Of a stretch of 64,000 nt of DNA, positions 29,645-38,886 are shown one piece after another. Made by a program: the position numbers and the translations under genes. The notes beneath the pieces are model-generated. The model was given only the letters and a program-made list of their open reading frames with translations, did no database searches and was not told the origin of the DNA. The stretch lies in assembly GCF_009905605.1 (NCBI RefSeq), contig NZ_JAAAKZ010000002.1, positions 434,001-498,000 of the forward strand. Reading direction: 5' to 3'. Each line of letters begins with the position of its first letter. The first letter of the stretch is position 1. The stretch is from Runella sp. CRIBMP (GTDB lineage: Bacteria; Bacteroidota; Bacteroidia; Cytophagales; Spirosomataceae).

Positions 29645-30286
29645 ATGAAAAACACCATTTTTGCCCTTTTATTTTTAGTCATTTGGGGTTGTAACAAAAA
29701 CTCCGACCGTTTGCCCATCTTGGGCGAGCGCGAAACCACCACCCGAATCGTGGACGGTAAGGAAGTCGTTGATACACTCTACCATACCATTCCTGATTTT
29801 AAGTTTGTGAGTCAAAACGGCGACACTGTTACGGCCCAAAATTTCAAAGACAAAATTTACGTTGCGGATTTTTTCTTTACCACCTGCCCCACGATTTGCC
29901 CCGTGATGAAAAAACAAATGTTGAAAGTCTACGAAAAAATCAAGGGACAGAACGACGTAGCCATTCTTTCCCACACGATTGACCCCGACCACGACACCCC
30001 TGCCGTGTTGAAAGAATACGCCACTGATTTGGGCGTAACGGGCAACCAATGGCTTTTTGTGACGGGTAATCGCGAAAAAATTTATGAAATTGGGGAGAAA
30101 AAGTACTTGGTCGTTGCGGGGGCTGATTCCACCGCTCCAGGGGGATACATCCACAGCGGTGCCTTTGTATTGGTCGATAAAGAAAAACACGTCCGTGGGA
30201 TGTACAACGGCACCGACGAGGAAGCCACCAAGCGGCTTATCGCTGACATCGAACGTTTGCAAGAAGAATACAAAAACAAAGAGTAA
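29645..30286 (+). CDS. SCO1/SenC family copper chaperone lipoprotein
   Basis: About 213 residues from the ATG at 29645, preferred because MKNTIFALLFLVIWGCNKN is a lipoprotein signal (lipobox ending W-G-C). A thioredoxin-like domain follows with the copper-binding pair in TTCPTICP (Cys81 and Cys85 in this numbering) and the downstream histidine in GGYIHSGAFVLVD. SCO proteins load copper into the CuA site of cytochrome c oxidase or act as thiol reductases. A cytochrome c gene follows by 32 bases. Confidence 0.92.
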   Translation: MKNTIFALLFLVIWGCNKNSDRLPILGERETTTRIVDGKEVVDTLYHTIPDFKFVSQNGDTVTAQNFKDKIYVADFFFTTCPTICPVMKKQMLKVYEKIKGQNDVAILSHTIDPDHDTPAVLKEYATDLGVTGNQWLFVTGNREKIYEIGEKKYLVVAGADSTAPGGYIHSGAFVLVDKEKHVRGMYNGTDEEATKRLIADIERLQEEYKNKE

Positions 30287-30318
30287 GGAGTGCGGAGTGC
30301 GTTTATAAATTAAGGTAT

Positions 30319-30759
30319 ATGCTACATTTTTTTAGGGTTAGTTTCTTTCGTTATTCGGCGCTTAGTTCTGGGTTTCTATTCCTCTTTTTCTTCTCCTGTC
30401 AAAGTGAAGAAAGTACAAAACATGCACAGTACGTAGCAGAAGGCTATACTTTGTTTCAGACGCACTGCGCCAACTGTCACCAACGCGATGGCAAAGGACT
30501 AAGCAATTTATATCCCGCCATTGTACCCGAATATCTTAAAGACAAAGCAAAAGTTATTTGTTGGATTAAAAACGGAGTAAATCAATCGGTAACGGTCAAT
30601 GGAAAAACCTTTAATCGACCCATGCCTGCTAATCCAGCCCTAAAAGAATTGGAGATTGCCGAAATCATGACGTATATGTACACCACATGGGGCAACGACG
30701 CTAAAATTACCACCACCGAAACCGTACAAAAAGCATTGGAGCAATGCGTATCTAACTGA
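30319..30759 (+). CDS. Membrane-anchored c-type cytochrome
   Basis: 146 residues. A hydrophobic N-terminus ends in a lipobox-like FFFSC (Cys27), so it is a lipoprotein. One heme site: C50-A-N-C53-H54, with the axial methionine candidate in RPMPANP and a final helix typical of class I cytochromes. Together with the SCO gene just upstream it suggests respiratory or copper-linked electron transfer in the periplasm. It ends 51 bases from the convergent Gfo/Idh/MocA gene. Confidence 0.9.
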   Translation: MLHFFRVSFFRYSALSSGFLFLFFFSCQSEESTKHAQYVAEGYTLFQTHCANCHQRDGKGLSNLYPAIVPEYLKDKAKVICWIKNGVNQSVTVNGKTFNRPMPANPALKELEIAEIMTYMYTTWGNDAKITTTETVQKALEQCVSN

Positions 30760-30809
30760 TACCCACTGCTCCAATGTATACTTCTCTGCACGGTTTGCCG
30801 TTGCTATGA

Positions 30810-32135
30810 TTAAATTTTAATACCCCACACGTCGTTCATCGAACGCCCAAGCAAAGCATTGGCTTCTTTGTCATTTTTAAACGATTCTTTCTTCGGATTC
30901 CATTGCAGCGGTCGATTGAGTTGGTAGGCAATATTTCCGATGTTACAAACCGACGCCGTCCGGTGGCCAATTTCCACGTCACAGATGGGTTTGCTCCGTT
31001 TGCGCATCGCATCAAAAAAATCTTTATAGTGATTTTCGCTCTTATACACGTGTTTTTCGGTTTCTGCGATTACGCGCGTAGCCAATGAGGCAGGCGTAGT
31101 TTCTATTTTCTTACGTTGTACCCGAAGTTCACCTTCCGTTCCCGTAAAGAGAATCGCATTGTTCCAGTCCCATTTTTCGTGGGTCATCACGATGCCGTTA
31201 TCGTACCGATAGGTTAGAAAAGGGTGCTCTTTGCCATCGGGAGCAATCACTTCTACGGGGCCGCTGTTGTCCTTATCCAACGCCCATTGTACAATGTCAA
31301 ACATGTGTGCCCCCCAATCGGTCACCATACCACCACCAAATTCTTTGTAATTCCGCCAGTTGGGAAATACGTCTTTGGAAATCGGAGGAGCCAATTCCGA
31401 ATTGAAAGCAACGGGCATATTAGGTCCTAACCAAGCATTCCAGTCCAACCCTTCAGGAATCGGCTCAGCGGGCAAATCGTACGGTTTGGGCGGCGGGCCC
31501 ACGTTCACTTTGATGCTTTTTATTTCACCGATATAACCGTTTCGAACCAATTCAGCCGCTTGCCGAAACTCTGGCCACGAGCGCTGCATGCTACCCGTTT
31601 GAAACACCCGGTCGTATTTGCGGGCGGCATCCACCATGGCCCGACCTTCTTTGACCGTCAGCGCCAACGGTTTTTCGCAATAAATATCCTTTCCTGCTTC
31701 CGCCGCCCTGACGGCCATAGCCGCATGCCAGTGATCCGGCGTGGCAATGACGACTGCATCGACATCTTTGCGGGCAAGCAACTCTCTGAAATCATTGTAA
31801 ACGGGGATATCCGAATAAGTCCCCGCCTGTGTGTTTTTTTCGTAATATGTTTTGATGCGGTCGAGGGTCAATTGCGCCTTGGCCCTATATACTTCACTGA
31901 TGGCCACAATACGCGCCTCGTTGGTCCCTAAAAACGAGTTAGTCAATCCTTTGCCCTGTTTGCCGGTCCCGATAAAACCCAAGGAAATAATGTCACTTGG
32001 TGCCAAATATTTCGACCCGTCAGGTCTTTTGCCGCCCAATACAAAGCGAGGGACAATCATAAATCCTGTCAGGGCTTTGGTCGTCATTCCGACGAAATCT
32101 CTACGGTTGATGGGGGTTGAATTTTCTTCTTTCAT
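30810..32135 (-). CDS. Tat-exported Gfo/Idh/MocA family oxidoreductase
   Basis: 441 residues. A twin-arginine motif (NRRDFVGMTT, Arg11-Arg12) precedes a short hydrophobic stretch, so the protein is predicted to be exported with its cofactor bound. The Rossmann domain shows GFIGTGKQGKGL near residue 53 and the family motif EKPLALTVKEG near 155. A C-terminal alpha/beta domain contains WGAHMFDIVQWAL. Members oxidise or isomerise sugars with NAD(P), and this periplasmic type is common in Bacteroidota carbohydrate loci. Specific substrate unknown. Confidence 0.9.
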   Translation of the reverse strand: MKEENSTPINRRDFVGMTTKALTGFMIVPRFVLGGKRPDGSKYLAPSDIISLGFIGTGKQGKGLTNSFLGTNEARIVAISEVYRAKAQLTLDRIKTYYEKNTQAGTYSDIPVYNDFRELLARKDVDAVVIATPDHWHAAMAVRAAEAGKDIYCEKPLALTVKEGRAMVDAARKYDRVFQTGSMQRSWPEFRQAAELVRNGYIGEIKSIKVNVGPPPKPYDLPAEPIPEGLDWNAWLGPNMPVAFNSELAPPISKDVFPNWRNYKEFGGGMVTDWGAHMFDIVQWALDKDNSGPVEVIAPDGKEHPFLTYRYDNGIVMTHEKWDWNNAILFTGTEGELRVQRKKIETTPASLATRVIAETEKHVYKSENHYKDFFDAMRKRSKPICDVEIGHRTASVCNIGNIAYQLNRPLQWNPKKESFKNDKEANALLGRSMNDVWGIKI

Positions 32136-32373
32136 CTGAAAATTTAGATTGAATATAGCTACTCTCCCAAAAGCAGCCTAACCAAAAGTTTATACTTGTA
32201 TGGGGTCCCATTCACCGATATTTCCAAAAAAAACACCACCTGAAACGCCGTATTTAGTGATTGTCAGGGTTATGAATTAACTAGTGCTCAAATTAACTTT
32301 TTGAAATATGTAACCCGCACAGCCTTTTAGGAGTCTACCCATTAATCCAACCGCTGAATCAATCCTTTTTTCA

Positions 32374-35300
32374 ATGATAAGACCAATCATTCTTTGGACA
32401 ATAATTTTGATTTTTTTCAGCGTTGCCTATGGGCAGGAGCGTTATTTTCCGCATTATACAACTGCCGACGGACTTCCCAGCAATACAGTGTACAAAGTAG
32501 TGAAAGATGAGCGTGGCTTTTTATGGCTGGCCACCAGCAATGGTATCTGCCGATTTGATGGGCATCGCTTTGAAACATTCTCCCTTAAGGGACTGGTCAA
32601 TGATGTTGAATTCATTGATATTTCTATCGGAAAGCAAGGACGCATCTGGTTTATTCCCTTTTCTGGTGATGTTTTGCTCTTCGACGGCTCTAGATTTCGC
32701 AACGGAAAATCCTTTTTCGGAACGTCTTTTCAATCAGTACAGCAAATTTATGAAGATGATTTTGGTAATATTTGGGTTGTCAAACAAAGGGCTGACATCT
32801 TTCGCTTCCATCTCGCTTCCCAAAAACTTACAGCAATTAAGGGAAAGGCATACACATATAAAAATATTGTTAACATTTCGGCTCCTAATCAGATATTTAT
32901 TAATGACGGAGATTATTGTATAGAACTCTTCAGTAGCAAACAGCTTTTTTCATTACCTGAAGGTTTTAGCAAAAATCGTCCTCGAACTATTTGCCATGTA
33001 GACTCCCTTAAATATATTTACCCTTCCAACGCTGCCGTTTGTTTTTATAATGCGGGTAAAATCAACACCGTAAAAGTACCCGAACTGCCTTATAAAAACA
33101 CTATTTTTGTCAATTTACACCACAAAACAGTATGTGTCGGAACTTCCGATCAAGGGCTGTTTTTGTTTAAAATGCAAGGGGATAAACTTTCGTATGTATC
33201 CAACCAATTGCCAGGGCGAAGCATTACTTACACCGCTTCAGACAACGAAGGAAACATATGGATAGCTACCTACAACGATGGACTTTACTGCATGTCTCCT
33301 CGGGCGGCTTACCAAATTTCCAACATCGGAATCTACAATACCGAGCCTTTGAGCGTCGGTAAACTCAACCAGGAGTTGTTGGTGGGTCTCAACCGAGGAA
33401 ATATAGAGATTGTAGTGGATAATATTCCGCGAAAAAGCTTTGATTTTGAAAAGTCGTACAGCGTAAAACCCCTTACATCTCGTGTCAAAAATATCCGTAT
33501 CCGTCCGAGGGCTGCCTGGATGTCGTATGAAAACATCCTTTATCGCTACGATGGTCGAGCATTCAAGTCGTATTTTATAAACGGTAATATTAAAGACATT
33601 GCCTTCTCCGATTCATTGATTTTCCTCGCCACGCATCACGGGGCTTATGTTTCCACTGAAAATGAATTGGCAGATTGGGAAATAAAACCTCCCTTTACGA
33701 CCTCCAAATACCAATATTTATTAGCCAATCATACCGATAAAAGAAAAATAATGTTGGAGCGTTCAACGGCGATTGCTTACGATTCATATGAAAAACGACT
33801 CTGGATAGGACAACCCAACGGGTTGATAACATTCAGCCGCCGCAAAATAGAAAAAACCCTTAAAAACGGTGTTTTCAAGTCGCAAATATCGGATACATTG
33901 CCGTCTGTTTTGCAAAATTTCAAATACAGAATCACCGCGTTAGCTACTCTGCCAGACGGCAGTCTGGTCATCGGAACAACCGCCGCGGGTATTTTTTTCT
34001 ACAATAACCGTCAACTTTTCAACCTTTCCGTCGAAGAGGGTTTATCCAACAATTTTGTTCAGTCATTCTTTATAAGCGAAGATAAAATACTGTGGGTGAA
34101 CACAATCAATGGACTGAACAAAATAAGCATTGATAATATTCCACAAAAAAAATGGCACATTACTATCTATAATACAAGCAACGGATTGGCGACCAATATT
34201 GTCAATGATGTATTTGTAAAACATGACTCTATCTGGGTGGCAACATCGGGAGGGGTCACTTTTTTAAAAGACATTTCGAGCAGTAATAAACTACCGATTC
34301 CCGTACACATTACCAATGTTTGGGCAGATGACAGCCTCATTGGTATCACGCCGCGTTTATCCATAGAAAGTCAAGACGAAGTCAGGTTTAACTTTTACGC
34401 TATCAGCCGTCAATGGGCTGGTAATTTACGGTATCGCTTCCGACTCTTAGGGAACATGTTCGGCTCCTATTCGTCTTATAATCAATGGAGTACCACCGAT
34501 GAGCATACTGCCATTTTCACAAAGTTACTGCCGGGCAGCTATCAGTTTGAGCTGGAAGCTATTTCGAAAGAACGAGGGTTGATCTTGGGAAAAACATCCT
34601 TAGAATTTAAAGTTACCATGCCTTGGTATCTCAATCCCATCATAAAGGGCACCCTTATTACTTCATTTTGTTTTGCTTTGCTTACCGTTTTGTTTATGTA
34701 TTATTATCGTCGGGAGCGAAAGGCAAGGGCATTCAATGAAGAATTCAATGAGTTGGAAAAACAGGCATTTCGAGCCCAGATGAATCCTCATTTTATTTTC
34801 AACTGTCTCAATGCGATTCAAGAGTTTCTCACAAATAACGAATCTGAACAGGCCCATCGATATCTTTCACAATTTGCCAAGTTGATTCGTAAATCATTGG
34901 ATTTTACCAAACGTAGCACGGTATTTTTAACCGATGAAATCGACTTCCTGAAGCTGTATATCAAATTAGAACAATTGCGGTACCTGCATCCTTTCAGGGT
35001 TGAAATTAATATCCATTCAGGGGTGAAAGCCAACGAAACAGAAGTTCCTTCGCTTTTGTTGCAGCCGTTTGTTGAAAATGCCATCAGACACGGGCAACTG
35101 GGCCGAATGAGGGAAGAAGGTCTGCTCAGGATAGACTTTGAATATGCGGAGAAGTATCTATACTGCACAATCGACGACAACGGTGTGGGTTTGGAGTTCT
35201 CCCAAAATTCCAAAACGGCCATTGCAAAAGAACATACTTCACAAGGTTTGGACATCGTTAAAAAAAGAATAAAATTAATCAACCAGTTGAGTGACGAAAG

Positions 35301-35385
35301 CCACAGTATTGACGTCTTTGATAAGAAGAACCTCAATCCAACATTGCGAGGGACGCGTGTTTTAATGAAATTGTATATCGGTTAA
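32374..35385 (+). CDS. LytS/YehU-type sensor histidine kinase with two-component-regulator propeller
   Basis: 1003 residues. Signal peptide (about 1-20, ends VAYGQ); periplasmic beta-propeller repeats over about 22-650 (for example YTTADGLPSNTVYKVVKD, TIWIAT-like blades, EEGLSNNFVQSF); a Y_Y_Y-type domain (about 655-745); one transmembrane helix at about 755-778; then a His_kinase domain with FRAQMNPHFIFNCLN (His806) and a HATPase domain with the N-box PFVENAIRHGQ. It has no receiver or AraC domain, so it is a classical LytS-class kinase. The response regulator gene begins 15 bases later. Such propeller sensors often detect glycan pieces; the ligand here is unknown. Confidence 0.93.
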   Translation: MIRPIILWTIILIFFSVAYGQERYFPHYTTADGLPSNTVYKVVKDERGFLWLATSNGICRFDGHRFETFSLKGLVNDVEFIDISIGKQGRIWFIPFSGDVLLFDGSRFRNGKSFFGTSFQSVQQIYEDDFGNIWVVKQRADIFRFHLASQKLTAIKGKAYTYKNIVNISAPNQIFINDGDYCIELFSSKQLFSLPEGFSKNRPRTICHVDSLKYIYPSNAAVCFYNAGKINTVKVPELPYKNTIFVNLHHKTVCVGTSDQGLFLFKMQGDKLSYVSNQLPGRSITYTASDNEGNIWIATYNDGLYCMSPRAAYQISNIGIYNTEPLSVGKLNQELLVGLNRGNIEIVVDNIPRKSFDFEKSYSVKPLTSRVKNIRIRPRAAWMSYENILYRYDGRAFKSYFINGNIKDIAFSDSLIFLATHHGAYVSTENELADWEIKPPFTTSKYQYLLANHTDKRKIMLERSTAIAYDSYEKRLWIGQPNGLITFSRRKIEKTLKNGVFKSQISDTLPSVLQNFKYRITALATLPDGSLVIGTTAAGIFFYNNRQLFNLSVEEGLSNNFVQSFFISEDKILWVNTINGLNKISIDNIPQKKWHITIYNTSNGLATNIVNDVFVKHDSIWVATSGGVTFLKDISSSNKLPIPVHITNVWADDSLIGITPRLSIESQDEVRFNFYAISRQWAGNLRYRFRLLGNMFGSYSSYNQWSTTDEHTAIFTKLLPGSYQFELEAISKERGLILGKTSLEFKVTMPWYLNPIIKGTLITSFCFALLTVLFMYYYRRERKARAFNEEFNELEKQAFRAQMNPHFIFNCLNAIQEFLTNNESEQAHRYLSQFAKLIRKSLDFTKRSTVFLTDEIDFLKLYIKLEQLRYLHPFRVEINIHSGVKANETEVPSLLLQPFVENAIRHGQLGRMREEGLLRIDFEYAEKYLYCTIDDNGVGLEFSQNSKTAIAKEHTSQGLDIVKKRIKLINQLSDESHSIDVFDKKNLNPTLRGTRVLMKLYIG

Positions 35386-35400
35386 ACTGCGAATACTGCC

Positions 35401-36165
35401 TTGCCCGACCCAAATGAAATATACCGAGCTGTCATAGTTGAAGACGAAGATCGAAGTCGTAAATTATTGGAGAACATGCTGGGTAAATACTGTCCACAAA
35501 TTGAAATCGTCGGGGTTGCAGATACCCTTGAAACGGCGTTAACAATCATCAGCTCCCTTCAGCCCGATGTAGTATTTTTAGACATCGAACTGCCCGATGG
35601 CTCTGGTTTTAAAGTGCTGGATAGGCTACCCAATCTTTCATTCAGCGTTATTTTTGTTACGGCCTATGAACATTACGCCCTGAAAGCACTCAAACGCTCT
35701 GCGTTGGACTACCTGCTCAAACCCCTTGACATTGATGATTTGGTAGCCGCAGTACAAAAGCTTCCCCCTTTAAGCGCCGTTACAAAACACCTAGAAGGGC
35801 AGAGCATGATTTTAAACAGCTATATCAATGGGGCGCCCCGCGATCAATACATCATGGCCATGCCCACCATTGAAGGGCTGATTTTTATTCATGACGAAGA
35901 AGTAATCGCCTGCCGCAGCGACAGTAATTATACCCATTTAACATTAACAAATAACCGTAAATTTCTGGTTTCCCGTACCCTCAATGATATTGAGGAGATG
36001 TTGTCAGAAGATTTATTTTGCAGGGTGCACCATTCACACATTGTAAATCTCAAACATATTCGCCGCTATTTTAAAGGCAAAGGCGGTTATTTAGAAATGT
36101 CTGACGGCTCTACCGTTGAAGTATCCTCCCGCAAAAAAAACGACTTTTTAGCTCGCTTTGCCTAA
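35401..36165 (+). CDS. LytTR family response regulator (TTG start)
   Basis: 254 residues from a TTG, the only sensible start because the next in-frame Met (residue 27) would delete the acidic pocket of the receiver. The receiver domain (about 8-125) has acidic residues in VIVEDED, the phosphorylated Asp61 in FLDIELPDGSG, the threonine in VTAYEHY and the lysine in LLKPLD. The LytTR DNA-binding domain is at about 155-254 (CRSDSNYTHLTL, RVHHSHIVNL, VEVSSRKK). It is the partner of the kinase just upstream. Confidence 0.93.
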   Translation: MPDPNEIYRAVIVEDEDRSRKLLENMLGKYCPQIEIVGVADTLETALTIISSLQPDVVFLDIELPDGSGFKVLDRLPNLSFSVIFVTAYEHYALKALKRSALDYLLKPLDIDDLVAAVQKLPPLSAVTKHLEGQSMILNSYINGAPRDQYIMAMPTIEGLIFIHDEEVIACRSDSNYTHLTLTNNRKFLVSRTLNDIEEMLSEDLFCRVHHSHIVNLKHIRRYFKGKGGYLEMSDGSTVEVSSRKKNDFLARFA

Positions 36166-36189
36166 ACGCACTATTTGTCTTTTTCTCCA

Positions 36190-36220
36190 CACTTACTCAC
36201 TCACAGTACGCACTTACTCA
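36190..36220 (+). promoter_or_regulatory. Candidate LytTR binding site: two CACTTACTCA direct repeats, 21-bp period
   Basis: CACTTACTCA occurs perfectly at 36190-36199 and 36211-36220, an 11-base gap and exactly two helical turns apart. LytTR regulators such as AgrA and AlgR bind two ~9-bp direct repeats spaced by about 12 bases. The site lies between the response-regulator gene and the orphan LytTR gene, about 90 bases before the latter. Confidence 0.5.
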
Positions 36221-36309
36221 GTAGGAGTTTGGCAGGTTGTTGTATTGCTCTATGTTTGACAGATAAAAATTTCGATGCCCGACAGCAGGCATAATTAACA
36301 TAAACATGT

Positions 36310-36678
36310 ATGAATACACAACCTTATTTTTTCAATACGTTACCGAGTCTGAGAATTCAATCATCTGATGGAAAACAGACCGTTGATACCGCTCAAATCC
36401 TTTTTCTTGAAGCATGTGGCAATTATACCTTTTTACATCTTGTCACCGGCTCCCGCCTGATTGCCTCCAAAAACGTGGGCCTTTTTGAGGCACCCTTAGC
36501 CCAATTCGGCTTCATTCGCCTCAATAAAAGCATCATTGTCAATTTATCATTCGTCAAGGATACCTGTTATAAAGACCAGGAGTTTGCCATTAAACTCATA
36601 AATGACCAATGGTACAACTGTTCGAGACGCAAAACTCCGAAGGTGAAAAAACTCATTAAACAGTCAAAAACTTTGTAA
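36310..36678 (+). CDS. Stand-alone LytTR DNA-binding protein
   Basis: 122 residues consisting essentially of one LytTR domain (about 20-118): TAQILFLEACGNYTFLHLVTG, then GFIRLNKSIIVNLSFV and a basic CSRRKTPKVKKLIKQ tail. It has no receiver domain, so its activity must be controlled by expression, partner binding or a ligand. Its placement after a complete kinase/regulator pair and directly before the surface-protein genes suggests it relays the signal to them. Confidence 0.85.
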   Translation: MNTQPYFFNTLPSLRIQSSDGKQTVDTAQILFLEACGNYTFLHLVTGSRLIASKNVGLFEAPLAQFGFIRLNKSIIVNLSFVKDTCYKDQEFAIKLINDQWYNCSRRKTPKVKKLIKQSKTL

Positions 36679-36721
36679 TGTTTATTCATCATGAAATCAT
36701 CAACATAAAGCCACTTCTAAA

Positions 36722-37951
36722 ATGAAAAAAATTTTATTTCTAACTGCATTTGTAGGATTTACGCAGGCATGGGCGCAAGACCAAAGCTTTACTATTCAAG
36801 ATCAACTAAAAAGTGTCACGATTATGCCAAACAGTATCCTTACAAAACGTGAAGGGGCTGGATTTGACACTGTCAAAAACAACATAATTATTGGAAAACG
36901 CAATCTGCTAAACCCTAAAACGCACGAAAATAACATTGCCATCGGGGTAGATGTATTATCACAAAATGGCTTAGGCAGCACCACTGGTGGTTTTCAGTCT
37001 TTTGGCAACATTGGGGTTGGTAAGAGTGCTCTTTCTGCCAACTCACTAGGCTATGAAAATATTGCCATTGGGAACAATTCATTGCTATCAAATACCATAG
37101 GCAAACGTAATGTGGCCCTAGGAGTTGGAACACTTTTGGCCAATGAATCGGGGGAGGAAAATATCAGTATTGGCTACAATTCATTGCAAACTTCGACAAG
37201 TAGCAGCAACAACCTAGCATTGGGAAGTTATGCCTTACAGCAACTCAGTACCGGAACCAATAATTTAGCCTTTGGAAAAATGGCCCTTAGAGGGATAAAT
37301 ATACCTACTACGCATTCATTCTCAGATAATATTGCCATTGGCAATTCTGCTCAACAGGGAATTTGGACTGGAAAGGACAATGTCGCCCTTGGATCTCAAA
37401 GTATGCAATTCATAGCCGGCGGCTATTACAATGTAGCCATAGGAAGCCGCGCATTTAGGGGAGGCACCTACGAATATGGATGGGAAGGAAGTGGAAACGT
37501 AGCCATTGGCTATGAGTCGCTTACTTCCAACACAGACGGTGAAGGCAACATCGCAATAGGTTACAAAGCGGGCCGTAGTGAGGTGGGATCAAACAAGCTT
37601 TATATCGAAAATTCGGACAGCTCCACACCACTTATAGGAGGAGATTTTGCCAACAACCGAGTCGGAATCAATCGTTCAATAAGTGCCATTGCCGCTGCTG
37701 CTCATGCCCTTCAGGTACAGGGAGATGCGTTGGTCATTGGAAAAACGGTCATTTCAGCGACCGCCGCCACCCCAAGGGCCTCACTTGACGTGGTTGGTAC
37801 GGATGCCATTGTGGTTCCGGTAGGTACCAAAGCCCAAAGACCAACCAGTCCGGTTGTGGGGATGATTCGCTACAATTCTGAGAACGACAAGTACGAGGGA
37901 TACGTACTTGATAACGGCACCGGCTCTCCCGGCTGGAAAGATCTGCATTGA
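36722..37951 (+). CDS. Secreted beta-roll (YadA-head-like) repeat protein
   Basis: 409 residues. Signal peptide ending AWAQ. From about residue 55 to 310 there are some 14 imperfect repeats of the type N-(I/V)-A-(I/L)-G-x-x-(S/A)-L with intervening turns, the pattern of YadA-like beta-roll heads and of tail-fibre stalks. The C-terminus carries an ALQVQGDA / ASLDVVGTDAIVVP segment and ends in a QRPTSPVVGMIRYN ... YEGYV ... W-K tail found in many Bacteroidota fibre proteins. No S74 chaperone or membrane anchor is seen. It is probably a surface or adhesive protein. A decayed copy of the same tail lies at 40090-40215. Confidence 0.8.
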   Translation: MKKILFLTAFVGFTQAWAQDQSFTIQDQLKSVTIMPNSILTKREGAGFDTVKNNIIIGKRNLLNPKTHENNIAIGVDVLSQNGLGSTTGGFQSFGNIGVGKSALSANSLGYENIAIGNNSLLSNTIGKRNVALGVGTLLANESGEENISIGYNSLQTSTSSSNNLALGSYALQQLSTGTNNLAFGKMALRGINIPTTHSFSDNIAIGNSAQQGIWTGKDNVALGSQSMQFIAGGYYNVAIGSRAFRGGTYEYGWEGSGNVAIGYESLTSNTDGEGNIAIGYKAGRSEVGSNKLYIENSDSSTPLIGGDFANNRVGINRSISAIAAAAHALQVQGDALVIGKTVISATAATPRASLDVVGTDAIVVPVGTKAQRPTSPVVGMIRYNSENDKYEGYVLDNGTGSPGWKDLH

Positions 37952-38283
37952 TGCCTGCTTCATTAAGGATTGTCGAGTTATTAAAATAACATCAATTGTG
38001 TGGCATCATTTAAGCGATTGATTTATACACATCTTAGTGTCACCATTGCACGATGTCGAAGAGAAGCGGTAAGGTCAAAAATGAGCGAATTGATTCCATA
38101 GAAAAGCTAATCATGACAATATATAAGTATCGAGGCACAATAAATTTAAAATTCCCGCTAAGGCGTAAATCTGCAAAGTATTTATTTTATTATCAATGAC
38201 CTATTCCCTTTGCCACTTTGCGTCTCTGCGTGATTAAAATTGCCTTAGTACTTAAACTCAATCACTCTTTAAATTAACAAATC
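37952..38283. other. 332-bp intergenic region with a degenerate dispersed repeat
   Basis: AT-rich. Holds the inverted repeat at 38156-38233, which resembles a widespread 'TTTGCG' dispersed element. No gene or RNA recognised; the promoter for the downstream TTG-initiated gene is expected here but not identified. Confidence 0.6.
38156..38233. repeat. Degenerate palindromic dispersed repeat (TAAGGCG...GCAAAG / CTTTGC...TTTGCG)
   Basis: Left arm at 38156-38178 and right arm at 38208-38233 (CTTTGC at 38208-38213, then TTTGCGTCTCTGCGTGA) are imperfect inverted copies of a TTTGCG-rich motif. The same motif is familiar from non-coding dispersed repeats of Bacteroidota and cyanobacteria. It stands in intergenic DNA just ahead of a small secreted-protein gene. 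Confidence 0.55.
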
Positions 38284-38832
38284 TTGAAATACATTATTTT
38301 TTTAATAGCAGTTCAATTGATTTCGGTGCAGATGTATGCGCAAATCACGGTCACGGGTGCCAGTACAGCAGGAGCAAACACAACCTATAATTTAGGCACG
38401 GCCCAAACTGTACAGGTGTTCAACAGCGATGCCGGTACAAATTTATATTCAAACATTCCTTATAATCTGCCGATGCCCTATTCTTATACTATGTACCGAA
38501 TGTATCGTGTAGGAGGAGTTTGGACGTTAGATCAGGTAATAGTAAGTGCTAGTGTAGGAGTTAATATTTCTACTTTGTATACAATTTCAAATAACTCGAA
38601 CAATCCCCCCTGTAATTGGGGCAACGGGGTTTTGTTGGCAGGAACCTGTGAGGTACAACCTGTACAATCCGCTACGATTACGCCCGGATTTATTACCATA
38701 CCTCAATTCTCCTTTGCTGCTATTTCGGCAATAATCTCACCTCAAAGAGGAATGATGGTGTATGATATCACCAATGAATGCCTGCGGTATTATAACGGCA
38801 GCGTCTGGAAAAAGGTTGCTTTTACAGAATAA
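38284..38832 (+). CDS. Small secreted protein of unrecognised family, paralogue 1 (TTG start)
   Basis: 182 residues from a TTG, chosen because MKYIIFLIAVQLISVQMYAQ is a clean signal peptide and no upstream ATG is in frame. The mature part shows DAGTNLY, a MYRxxRVGGVWT strand, a NPPCN cysteine motif, a second cysteine in GTCEV, and the tail RGMMVYDITNECLRYYNGSVW, which is common at the end of Bacteroidota surface proteins. I do not recognise the family. The next gene is a diverged tandem copy. Confidence 0.75.
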   Translation: MKYIIFLIAVQLISVQMYAQITVTGASTAGANTTYNLGTAQTVQVFNSDAGTNLYSNIPYNLPMPYSYTMYRMYRVGGVWTLDQVIVSASVGVNISTLYTISNNSNNPPCNWGNGVLLAGTCEVQPVQSATITPGFITIPQFSFAAISAIISPQRGMMVYDITNECLRYYNGSVWKKVAFTE

Positions 38833-38886
38833 GTTTGGAGAATCGCTGCCAATGAGTAATGTCTTTAAGATAATTGTAAACATCAG

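Noticed and set aside
29675-30262. 195-residue minus-strand frame
   Set aside because: Antisense to the SCO-type gene, which has its CxxxC motif and lipoprotein signal.
34818-35336. 172-residue minus-strand frame
   Set aside because: Antisense to the HATPase domain of the sensor kinase.
36679-36721. Second copy of the LytTR-type direct repeat ahead of the beta-roll gene
   Set aside because: No CACTTACTCA-like pair found in this short gap; a similar ACTTAAACTCA near 38250 is single and imperfect.
36722-37951. Prophage tail-fibre gene
   Set aside because: Beta-roll and fibre-type tail are present, but no other phage gene (capsid, portal, terminase, integrase) is nearby and the protein has a signal peptide.
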